From: Hyphomicrobiales bacterium
GTDB taxonomy: Bacteria > Pseudomonadota > Alphaproteobacteria > Rhizobiales > Beijerinckiaceae
Direction of reading: 5' to 3'
Length of the DNA stretch: 64,000 nucleotides
Assembly: GCA_026400535.1 (NCBI GenBank)
Contig: JAPLOU010000028.1
Span: 47,859 to 111,858 of the forward strand
The notes under the pieces: model-generated
The model's input: the letters and a program-made list of their open reading frames with translations, nothing else
Told to the model about the DNA's origin: nothing
The model's database searches: none
Part shown: positions 33,114 to 40,876 of the stretch, in pieces
Numbering within the stretch: position 1 is the first letter of the stretch
How the letters are laid out: the number at the start of each line of letters is the position of its first letter
Translations under genes and position numbers: made by a program

Positions 33114-35558
33114 TCAGAACCGTTGCGCGATGGCCATGATGCCATTGCGCACAGCAGCGGTCAGCGGGCGCGGCAGCCGCTCTGCGACGTCCAGGGCAAG
33201 CCCGCGGAACGGTTCGAAACGAAACACCACGGTGGATCGGCCGGCTGGCACCTGTACGGCCCGGAACAGCACATTACCGCGCAGAAGAACTTGGGTCTGG
33301 CCGTTGACCTCGACAGTCCACCAGCGCTGCCAGGCGTCGTTCAAGACGAGAAAGCCGCATGACGGGGAGACGATATCCACGGTCACGACGCAGTTGCCAT
33401 AGGCGCGGATCGATGCCGAAGCGGCACCGGGCGTATCTGCTGGTGCCGCCGCACAAGGGGCTGGAGGGGGAAGCTCGGCGAGCGTCACCATGCGGCGTGG
33501 GTCGAAATCACGTGGCCAAATGCCGGTGGCGATGATCGCCTCGATCTTCGCTTCACGCGCTTCGGGCACAACCAGAACCCGCGGCAGGGCCGTGCTGTTC
33601 TCGTAGATGTAGCCATCGGCGGTCCGGCCGATCAGCTGCAGGACGCCGGCGGGCAGCATGCGGTCGACCTCCTCGACGGGCACGCGGCTGACAATGAACC
33701 GCAGGCCGAGCATGTCCGCCAGCAAAGAGCGATAGCCGGGAAACAGCGGGCTGAAACTGCGCTGGTCAGGCAGTGCGATGTGATCTCCGGCGCCGGTGGC
33801 GCGCGAATAGTCGCCCAGTCTCAGCGGATTGTAGCCCAGCACGTGGTCGAAGCCGTGGGTCATCGACACGTTCGGCCAATGAAAATCAATGCCGAGCCAC
33901 TCCACGCGGTCGCGCCGGTCCGGGGCTGCGGTCCGGGCGAGTTCGGTCCTGATGCGCGCGATGGTCGGATTGGCGGTGTCGGGACGCAAGACGTCATACT
34001 GGGCCGTTGGCAGGCCGGTGGATTCGCTTGGCCCGTTGCTGGTCGACAGGTCGACCGCCAGCAAGGCGGCCACGAAGAGCGCTGCGCCCAGCGGCGCGCT
34101 GAGCTGCGCCCGGCGCAGGAACCAGAGCATGGCCCCGCTCAGCGCGAACAGGATCACAGCGGTCACCAGCGGCGACCACGCCACCCCGCCCCTGCCCAGC
34201 AGCAGCGCCAGCCACAAAGCTGCAGCAAAGGCAGCGGCGAGGGTGGCCGCGATGGCGAGCCATTGCCCGCGTCGCAACTCCGGCAACGCACGGGTGACCA
34301 GAACATGCACGCAATAGCCGGCCAGGATGGCTGCCAGAGCGCCGAAATTGAACAGGGCATCGGCCGGACGGCGATAATAGGGCACGCCCGGCAGGAGTTG
34401 AAACAGGGCGCCGAACACGGGCGTATAGCGGCCTAGCGCATAGAACAGCACCAGCACCGTCAGAATCGCAATGGCCCTAACAGGCGGATCCCAGGCGCGG
34501 CCGCGGATGATGCCGACAGCAAGGATGGAAAGAAGCGGCAGCGCGCCGAGGTAGGCGACGCTCATGTTACGGGCAAGGTAAAGGTCGACATTGCCGAAAA
34601 AGCTGTTCCAGGCCGGGCTTGGCTGGCCCCAGAAATTTGCAAGGGGTCCCGCTGCGCCGAACAGGTTGGCGATGAAGAGGGTCAGGAGGGAGGCAGGATG
34701 CAGGCTGCCTTTGCCCGCGCCCTCATAGTCGATCGCCGGGCGGTTTGACTGTTCGGCGAGCATCAGCGTGAACAGGATCGGGATCGCTGCGGTCAGGATG
34801 GTCGCGACGCCTGTCGCGACCAGTGGCCGGAGGCTCTGGCGAATGGCCCGCAAGACAGAACCCGATTGCAGCCAAGCGGCGATGGTGAGCCCCGCCAGCG
34901 TGTAGACGCCGATCAACGCCACCTGATCGCGCCCGAGGATCATCAGGCCAACGAACAGCCCGGCCAGAAGCCCCCAGCGGATACTGCGCCGGCCAATGGC
35001 GCGTGACATCAGCCAGAGCGCGATGGCGAAATAGCCCAGGCTCATGACCTGGCCGATGTGCTGGATGCGCCAGGCCGCCGCCGCGCCGAAAGCGAAGACC
35101 AGCGCTGCTGTCACGGCGCCTGCCGGCGCCCAATCCCGGTCCCGGAAGAGCATGACCAGCGCCAGCGCCCCGGCCAGAAGCGCGCCCAGCACGACCGCAT
35201 CGCCGACAAGGGGGCCGGGCCGGGGAAAGAGCAGCGCCGCGATCAGGTGCGGAGGGGAAAACACCAGCGACTGCGGGTCGGCGATCTGCGGATGGCCGGC
35301 GAAGACATGGGGGTTCCAGAACGGGCTTTCGCCCCGGGCCAGGGAGCCCGCGAGAAACTGGAGTTGCGGCTGGAAATGGGCCTTGGCATCCCATGGAATC
35401 GTCAGGGCTCCCGAGAGCCAGGCCCAGTTGAGGGCACCCCAGAACACGCAGACGATGGCGATCGTGGCCAAGGTGCCGGAACGGGTCCAGGCCGATGGCT
35501 CCACAGGTGTGTCAGAGTTCCGATCCAGAGCCGATTCCCGAGACATGGCGACGATCAT
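33114..35558 (-). CDS. YfhO-like multi-pass membrane protein
   Basis: 814 residues. About 12-13 membrane helices occupy residues 25-520. The first loop (SGALTIPWDAKAHFQPQLQF, then NPHVFAGHPQIADPQSLVFS) resembles the GT-C type catalytic loop of the YfhO family, and YYRRPADALFNFGALAAILA is another conserved spot. The C-terminal 290 residues form a soluble, probably periplasmic domain (SPSCGFLVLNDAWQRWWTVE). YfhO proteins glycosylate surface polymers in Gram-positive bacteria. The acceptor here is unknown. It lies 60 bp downstream of the RibA-like gene on the same strand. ATG 35546 is an alternative start. Confidence 0.7.
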   Translation of the reverse strand: MIVAMSRESALDRNSDTPVEPSAWTRSGTLATIAIVCVFWGALNWAWLSGALTIPWDAKAHFQPQLQFLAGSLARGESPFWNPHVFAGHPQIADPQSLVFSPPHLIAALLFPRPGPLVGDAVVLGALLAGALALVMLFRDRDWAPAGAVTAALVFAFGAAAAWRIQHIGQVMSLGYFAIALWLMSRAIGRRSIRWGLLAGLFVGLMILGRDQVALIGVYTLAGLTIAAWLQSGSVLRAIRQSLRPLVATGVATILTAAIPILFTLMLAEQSNRPAIDYEGAGKGSLHPASLLTLFIANLFGAAGPLANFWGQPSPAWNSFFGNVDLYLARNMSVAYLGALPLLSILAVGIIRGRAWDPPVRAIAILTVLVLFYALGRYTPVFGALFQLLPGVPYYRRPADALFNFGALAAILAGYCVHVLVTRALPELRRGQWLAIAATLAAAFAAALWLALLLGRGGVAWSPLVTAVILFALSGAMLWFLRRAQLSAPLGAALFVAALLAVDLSTSNGPSESTGLPTAQYDVLRPDTANPTIARIRTELARTAAPDRRDRVEWLGIDFHWPNVSMTHGFDHVLGYNPLRLGDYSRATGAGDHIALPDQRSFSPLFPGYRSLLADMLGLRFIVSRVPVEEVDRMLPAGVLQLIGRTADGYIYENSTALPRVLVVPEAREAKIEAIIATGIWPRDFDPRRMVTLAELPPPAPCAAAPADTPGAASASIRAYGNCVVTVDIVSPSCGFLVLNDAWQRWWTVEVNGQTQVLLRGNVLFRAVQVPAGRSTVVFRFEPFRGLALDVAERLPRPLTAAVRNGIMAIAQRF

Positions 35559-35618
35559 ACACGCACAACAGGCCGCTCGTCGCGCCTGTCAGCGGCAGCA
35601 TGCGACCCGATCCAGGCC

Positions 35619-36749
35619 TTAATCGTTGGGGGCGGCGCGCGCCATCAGCGCGTCCATGTCGATGTAGTGGCCGGCCCTGTCGCGCTTGGACTCCAGATAC
35701 TGGACATTGTGCTTGTTGGGTCGCCCGAGCACACGGCGGCTGGCCTGGACCTCGAGGCCGGCATGGCGGATCGCACCGATCTTGACCGGGTTGTTGGTCA
35801 TGGCGACGACACGCTTCACGCCAAGCTGCTTCAGCATTTCGGCGGCGAAATCGAAGCGACGCTGGTCGAGGTCAAAGCCGAGCACCTCATCGGCATCATA
35901 GGTGTCCCAGCCCTCGCTCTGCAGGCGATAGGCGCGCATCTTGTTGGAGAGACCGTTGCCACGTCCTTCCTGGTCGAGATAGAGCAAGATGCCGCCTTCA
36001 TTCTCCGCCATCCAGCGCACGGTCTCGCGAAGCTGGTCGCCGCAATCGCATTTGAGCGAGCCGAACAGGTCGCCGGTCAGGCAGGCCGAGTGGATGCGGA
36101 CATGGACGGGCTCGTCAAAGTCGAGTTTGCCCACGACGATTGCGACCTGGTCACGCAGGCCTTCGCCGCCGCGGAAGATCACGAACTCGGTCTTCGGTGC
36201 ATCCTCGAGCGGAACGGGCGCGCGCCCGACGATGCTGAGTTCCTCGACCTGCGACTTGCGGAAGCTGTTGATGGCCGTGACCTCGACACACACCAGCGGC
36301 TCGTCGGCCACGGAGGCGGGGTCAACCGGCACAATCACCAGCGCGGGAATGATCAGCGAAAGGGCGGCCAGTTCGAGGGCGCTGATGTCGATGGCGCTGG
36401 CGATTGCGACCGGCGCATCGATCCGCCCCTCGACCTTCAGCACAAGCTGTTCAATCCGGGCCATGTCGATGACGGGCAGCGCCACCGTGCCCGGGACCTT
36501 GCGATCGGCCGCGCCAAGGCGGCGGAGGCGGGCTGCCGGCAGCGTCAGGCGTGCCTTGCCGTCCGCGAACGCATTCAGCTTGTCCACGAAAGCGGCATCA
36601 AGCAGCTCGGCAGACACGATCAGCGCCGCTCCTTCACCACCGGTGAGCAGCAGGGGACGCCCGGAGCGCAGTTCCGCGATGGCGCGGTCGACCGCCACCT
36701 GGTCCTGTCCGCGGTCAAGGCCGAGCATCGAACGCTTGTTCGCCTTCAT
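35619..36749 (-). CDS. GTP cyclohydrolase II-like protein (RibA paralogue, degenerate RibB domain)
   Basis: 376 residues. The C-terminal half (from about 185) is a cyclohydrolase II fold with zinc ligands C223, C234 and C236 and Tyr in LLYLDQEGRG. The HSEC Glu is Ala, the RCDCG Arg is Lys, and the Arg before QEGR is Asp compared with E. coli RibA. The N-terminal half resembles RibB in layout but lacks its acidic DDEDRENEGD loop (GGEGAALIVSAE instead), so it should not make DHBP. It may act on GTP in a pathway other than riboflavin, given the nearby pterin-type genes. ATG 36749 chosen. GTG 36755 is possible. Confidence 0.75.
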   Translation of the reverse strand: MKANKRSMLGLDRGQDQVAVDRAIAELRSGRPLLLTGGEGAALIVSAELLDAAFVDKLNAFADGKARLTLPAARLRRLGAADRKVPGTVALPVIDMARIEQLVLKVEGRIDAPVAIASAIDISALELAALSLIIPALVIVPVDPASVADEPLVCVEVTAINSFRKSQVEELSIVGRAPVPLEDAPKTEFVIFRGGEGLRDQVAIVVGKLDFDEPVHVRIHSACLTGDLFGSLKCDCGDQLRETVRWMAENEGGILLYLDQEGRGNGLSNKMRAYRLQSEGWDTYDADEVLGFDLDQRRFDFAAEMLKQLGVKRVVAMTNNPVKIGAIRHAGLEVQASRRVLGRPNKHNVQYLESKRDRAGHYIDMDALMARAAPND

Positions 36750-36926
36750 CAGAACACCATGCTTTCCGTCATCACATTTCTCGAGCCGCATCCGTGGAAC
36801 CACAGCTGGCCGGTTCGAGGAGCGGCACACAAGCATCCAGCGCTTGAACCGTGCATGAACATCAGTGCATCATCGGATTATTGGTTGGCGCGTCCCGCCG
36901 AACCTGTTTTCCAAAAGGTGCTGACG

Positions 36927-37484
36927 ATGCAGACCGTTTCCGGACCGCCCGCCTACAGCGCTCCAGCGCGGTATTTTCACTGGGTGACCGCCGCCTTCGT
37001 GTTCGTCATGATCCCGGTGGGCGTGATCATGGCCGATCGGGGCGAGCGCAATATCTGGGACGGCATCACCAACGCACTGTATTCTGGTCACAAGCTTGCC
37101 GGGTTCATCTTGCTGTTCGTGCTGATCGCCCGCCTTGGCTACCGGCTCGTGAAAGGAGCGCCGCCGGACGAGCCGACGCTGGCGCCCTGGCAGAAGACGG
37201 TGTCCCACCTCACGCACTGGTCGATCTATGCGGTGCTGTTCGCCCAGATCATGACAGGCTGGGTCGGCGTTTCGCTTTACCCGGCGCTCGACATTTTCGG
37301 CCTGTTCTCCTTGCCGGGCCTGGTCGCACCCGACGAGACTGCGGCAGCCAGGGTCCTGATGGCGCACAAGCTGTTCGGATTTCTGCTTGTTGCCCTGATT
37401 GCGATCCATGTCGGTGCGTCACTCCACCATCACTTCATCCGCAAGGACGGGGTTCTGCGCCGCATGATGCCGAAAAAGACCTGA
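36927..37484 (+). CDS. cytochrome b561
   Basis: 185 residues, four membrane helices. Heme-ligand histidines are expected in YFHWVTAAFVFVM (helix 1), YSGHKLAGFILLF (helix 2), and AHKLFGFLLVALIAIHVGAS (helix 4). SHLTHWSIYAVLFAQIMTGW forms helix 3. It would shuttle electrons between the quinone pool and a periplasmic acceptor, often superoxide. AAAAGG lies 6 nt before the ATG. It is the only plus-strand gene inside the pterin-like locus, dividing the RibA-like gene from the four-gene operon. Whether it belongs functionally is unknown. Confidence 0.88.
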   Translation: MQTVSGPPAYSAPARYFHWVTAAFVFVMIPVGVIMADRGERNIWDGITNALYSGHKLAGFILLFVLIARLGYRLVKGAPPDEPTLAPWQKTVSHLTHWSIYAVLFAQIMTGWVGVSLYPALDIFGLFSLPGLVAPDETAAARVLMAHKLFGFLLVALIAIHVGASLHHHFIRKDGVLRRMMPKKT

Positions 37485-37492
37485 GAGAATTC

Positions 37493-38335
37493 TCAGGCCG
37501 GCCTCGCGAACAGGTCGAGGTGGCCGACCAGACCCTGCCGGGCAGCTGACTTGGCAGTGAGCCAGCTTGCGATCTCGGCTTCGGAAACCTTGCCGGTTTC
37601 GCGCACGGCAGCGGCGATGCCGCCTGTGAGCGCCGTCACGAGGACGGCGTCTTCGCTGGTCATCAGCCAGGGGCTGTCGCCGGTCTCGGCGCTGTAGCCC
37701 ACCGTTCCGAAGGCGTCTGTCATCACCGTGCAGGCGTCGGGCCCTGCGGCGGGGCCGAAACCCTTGTCCGAGTGCTGGTGCGCGTGGAACGCGGCGACCA
37801 TGGCGGCGTCAGCCGGATGTGGCGGCTGCCAGATCTCGCGGCCGTCATAGGTCAAGACGGTGTAGAGTGGCAGCTTGCGATCCTTGAGAGCACCGACAAA
37901 GCGGCTGATCCAGCGCGGCGAGACGAGGTCGAAGAGCGCTGCAGCCGTCACAAGGTCAGGCCGCCAGTCGAGCACGCGTTCGAGGTCGGTGTTGAGATCG
38001 GCACGGCGGAAATCCACGATCAGGCGCTTGCCGCCCTTGACGAGGAGCAGTTCTTCGCCGGCTTCGGCGGCCTCGTCAGCCCAGGCCATCAGCCGCGTGC
38101 GGGCGGCGCCGAGGAGTACCGGATCGTAGTCGACCAGCGTCCAGTGCTGGCTGTCGCCAAACAGCTGATAGGTACCGCGCAGGTTCGAGCCGGTGCCGCA
38201 GCCAAGGTCCATCACCGCGATATGGTCCGGCGCGCCAGACCAGTCACTGACGCGGGCAGCCAGGTCCTGGTTGACCGAGCGGTGATCGACCGGCTCGCGC
38301 AGGGCCAGCCATTCGGCGGAGAAGCTCATCGGCAA
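37493..38335 (-). CDS. class I SAM-dependent methyltransferase in the pterin-like operon
   Basis: 280 residues. The SAM site is VMDLGCGTGSNLRGTYQLFG followed by HWTLVDYDPVLL. DLVTAAALFDLVSPRWISRF forms the central strand/helix. The remainder has no substrate-specific signature that I know. It is the last gene of the operon MDR-PTPS-GT4-methyltransferase, 7 bp after the glycosyltransferase. Given the neighbours it may methylate a pteridine or its sugar, which is inference from position only. ATG 38329 is a second possible start. Confidence 0.7.
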   Translation of the reverse strand: MPMSFSAEWLALREPVDHRSVNQDLAARVSDWSGAPDHIAVMDLGCGTGSNLRGTYQLFGDSQHWTLVDYDPVLLGAARTRLMAWADEAAEAGEELLLVKGGKRLIVDFRRADLNTDLERVLDWRPDLVTAAALFDLVSPRWISRFVGALKDRKLPLYTVLTYDGREIWQPPHPADAAMVAAFHAHQHSDKGFGPAAGPDACTVMTDAFGTVGYSAETGDSPWLMTSEDAVLVTALTGGIAAAVRETGKVSEAEIASWLTAKSAARQGLVGHLDLFARPA

Positions 38336-38342
38336 GGGCCTT

Positions 38343-39395
38343 TCATGGTCGAATGGATTTCAGGACGTCGGCGATGATGCGGGCCGTATCCTGCCACCGG
38401 GGAAGGGCGCCGGCGCAGGCCCAGGCGGCATCGGCGTGGCGCTGGCGGGCGACGGTGTCGCCGATCAGATAGGCCATCGCGCCAGACAGCGCACCGGCAT
38501 CGCCGGGCGGCACCTTCTGGGCGGCGGAATCGGGCAGGGCTGCTGCGCCCGGGCCGGACGAGGTCGTGACAATGGGCAGCCCTCGCGCCAGCGCTTCCGT
38601 CAGCACCATGCCGTAGCCTTCGAAATGCGAGGCCATGACGAAAATGTCGCTGCTGCGGTAATGGGCGTCCAGTTCGGCTTCGCTCATCGCGCCCAGCATG
38701 GTGATGCGGCCAGCGAGGCCGTGCGCCGCGATCAGGGCGCGCAGGCTGGCGGGATAGGACGAGTGCTCATTGGCGGCACCAATGATGGTGAGATGCCAGG
38801 GCAGGGCGGCAAGTGGCGCGAGCGCCTCGATCAACACCTCATAACCCTTGCGCGGGCTGAGCGAGCCGACGGCGAGAAGCTTGAGCGGCTGGCCGAAGCC
38901 GGTTTCGCGGGCGCGCTGGCTGCGTTCGACACCGGGCTCCGCGACGGTGATGCTGGCGGCATCGACGCCAAACGCGCTGACCAGCAGATCAGCGGTGCCA
39001 TGGCCTGTGACGATCACCGCGGCGGCATAGCGAAGTGCAGCACTCTCAAGCCGTCTGAGTTCGGCGGCGCGCGCCGGCGGCGTGCCCGTCTCCAGGGCCA
39101 GCGGATGATGGCAGAGGGCTACCACACGGCCTGCGAGACCTGCCGCCATCCCGGTCGGGAATGCTCCATAGGCGAGGCCGTCGATCAGCAAAGGGCTGCG
39201 CCAGTCCTGCGCCAGCAGCACGCGGCTGGTTTCGGCGAGGTCCGCATCCGTGGGCGCCGGGAACGATCCGGGCAGGGGCACGTAGACCGGCTCGATGCCA
39301 AACTCCGGCAGCAGTCTCAACACGTGCCGGTCATAGGCATAGCCGCCGGTGGCGCGGCCCAGATCCCCCGGAATTGCGAAAGCTGCCCGTGTCAC
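38343..39395 (-). CDS. GT4 family glycosyltransferase
   Basis: 350 residues, GT-B fold. The N-terminal domain starts TRAAFAIPGDLGRATGGYAY (glycine-rich loop). The C-terminal nucleotide-sugar site shows LLAVGSLSPRKGYEVLIEAL, TIIGAANEHSSYPASL, and the EX7E-like pattern ASHFEGYGMVLTEALARGLP. Acceptor unknown. The GTG start overlaps the stop of the PTPS-like gene (GTGA), so production of the two proteins is coupled. This pairing suggests that the PTPS product or a derivative is the acceptor, as for glycosylated pterins in cyanobacteria. Confidence 0.8.
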   Translation of the reverse strand: MTRAAFAIPGDLGRATGGYAYDRHVLRLLPEFGIEPVYVPLPGSFPAPTDADLAETSRVLLAQDWRSPLLIDGLAYGAFPTGMAAGLAGRVVALCHHPLALETGTPPARAAELRRLESAALRYAAAVIVTGHGTADLLVSAFGVDAASITVAEPGVERSQRARETGFGQPLKLLAVGSLSPRKGYEVLIEALAPLAALPWHLTIIGAANEHSSYPASLRALIAAHGLAGRITMLGAMSEAELDAHYRSSDIFVMASHFEGYGMVLTEALARGLPIVTTSSGPGAAALPDSAAQKVPPGDAGALSGAMAYLIGDTVARQRHADAAWACAGALPRWQDTARIIADVLKSIRP

Positions 39396-39793
39396 GGAAG
39401 ATTGGCCTCGTACGCGGCGCGCGCGAGATCGGTCTCGTGCAGGGTGACACGGATCTTTGTCAGGCCCTTGCCATCCTCGCCGAGCGCGCCCGCCTTCGCG
39501 GCCCGGGCGATCTCGTCGAAAATGTGCTTGCAAAGGAATTCGGTGGTGGTGAGGGTACCCTTGAATTGTGGCACCTCATCAAGGTTCTGGTACTTCAGCG
39601 GCTTCAATGTCTCGGCCAGCACATCAAGCGCGGCACCGATATCGACGACGACGTTCTTGCTGGTCATCTGCTCGCGGAAGAACGCGACATCGACGACGAA
39701 GGTCGCGCCGTGCATGTTCTGGGCAGGCCCGAAGAACGGGTCAGGCAGCGAATGGCCGATCATGATGCGGTCGCGGACTTCGACGGAGAACAT
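39392..39793 (-). CDS. 6-pyruvoyl-tetrahydropterin synthase/QueD-fold protein with altered active site
   Basis: 133 residues, the single T-fold domain of the PTPS/QueD family. H14 (GHSL) and H28 (MHGATFVV) match zinc ligands, E120 lies in TLHETDLARAAY, and VVDIGAALDVL and TTTEFLCKHIFDEI are family landmarks. Against E. coli QueD, the third zinc His is A30, the nucleophile Cys is A24 and the Asp-His pair of LDHHYLND is K67-Y68. A classical carboxy- or pyruvoyl-tetrahydropterin reaction is therefore doubtful. It starts 11 bp after the MDR gene. Confidence 0.78.
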   Translation of the reverse strand: MFSVEVRDRIMIGHSLPDPFFGPAQNMHGATFVVDVAFFREQMTSKNVVVDIGAALDVLAETLKPLKYQNLDEVPQFKGTLTTTEFLCKHIFDEIARAAKAGALGEDGKGLTKIRVTLHETDLARAAYEANLP

Positions 39794-39804
39794 GGCAATT
39801 CCTT

Positions 39805-40794
39805 TCAGTAACTGAGGACGGCAGTCAGCCCCTTCGCGCCGGGCGCGAACAGGGCCGGAAGGCGGGCGGGGGCGTCGGCAAAGGGAATGTCATCGGTGAT
39901 GATGGCATCGAGGCGGTCATCAGCCAGAAGCTCGAGCGCTTTTGCCATGCGGCGGGCATAGCTCCAGCGGACGCGGCGGCTGTCCGACACATGGCCGACC
40001 TGACTTGAGATCAGCCTGAGGCGGCGCGAATGGAACGCGCCGCCAAGTGCAACCGGCGTATCGCCGCTGCCATGCCAGCTCAACTCGATGATCGTTGCCT
40101 CGAAGCCGGCAAGCGCGATGGCCTTGTTCAGGCCAGCCGTGCTGGCGGAGGTGTGAAAGACGATGTCGGCATCGTGGGTACCCACGCCATCAGTGCTGAA
40201 CTGGCAGCCGAGCGAAGCGGCGAGGCTGGCGCGGGAGGTGTCGATGTCAACGATTGCCACCTCCGCACCCGGCAGCTTTGCAGCCAGCGCTGCGACCAGC
40301 AGGCCGACGACGCCCGCTCCGACCACCGCGATGCGGTCGCCGGGCCCGGCGCCCGAATCCCACAACCCATTCAGCGCCGTTTCCATGTTGGCGGCGAGCA
40401 CCGCGCGGCGCGGTGGCAAGTTCGCCGGCAGCAGCGTGAGCTGCTCAGGGGGCAGCGCGAAGCGGGCCTGATGCGGATGCAGCGCGAACACGCTGCGGCC
40501 GATCAGTTGCGAGGGGCCATCCTCGACCACGCCGACGGCGCAGTAGCCGTACTTGACCGGGAACGGGAAACTGCCGGCCATGTTCGGGCCCTTCATGCGC
40601 TCGCTCTCCGAGGCCGGTACGCGTCCCTCGAAGATGAGCCGCTCGGTGCCCCGGCTGATGCCGCTGTAGAGGCTGCGGACGAGTGCGTGGCCCGGCGAGA
40701 GGGTGACCATCTCGTCATTCAGGGCGCATTCACGCGAGCCCACATACCAGAGCGCGCGGGTTCCGATCTGGCGGGGGGCCGTTTGTGTCGTCAA
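39805..40794 (-). CDS. MDR-superfamily dehydrogenase without zinc ligands
   Basis: 329 residues. The GroES-like N-domain includes LVRSLYSGISRGTERLIFEG where zinc enzymes have Cys, and PVKYGYCAVGVVEDG. The Rossmann domain has RIAVVGAGVVGLLVAALAAK and VAIVDIDTSRASLA. The structural four-Cys lobe is absent. Close alphaproteobacterial relatives are annotated as zinc-binding alcohol dehydrogenases, but the ligands are not visible here. It opens the operon and would oxidise or reduce the small molecule made by the following genes. The ATG lies 82 bp from the divergent opgH start. Confidence 0.75.
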   Translation of the reverse strand: MTTQTAPRQIGTRALWYVGSRECALNDEMVTLSPGHALVRSLYSGISRGTERLIFEGRVPASESERMKGPNMAGSFPFPVKYGYCAVGVVEDGPSQLIGRSVFALHPHQARFALPPEQLTLLPANLPPRRAVLAANMETALNGLWDSGAGPGDRIAVVGAGVVGLLVAALAAKLPGAEVAIVDIDTSRASLAASLGCQFSTDGVGTHDADIVFHTSASTAGLNKAIALAGFEATIIELSWHGSGDTPVALGGAFHSRRLRLISSQVGHVSDSRRVRWSYARRMAKALELLADDRLDAIITDDIPFADAPARLPALFAPGAKGLTAVLSY

Positions 40795-40876
40795 GGTATT
40801 CGTCCAACGCGCTGCACTGCCCTATGTGGGGCACAAACCAGAGCCGGTCCACTCTCACATCGACCATGAGCACAAG

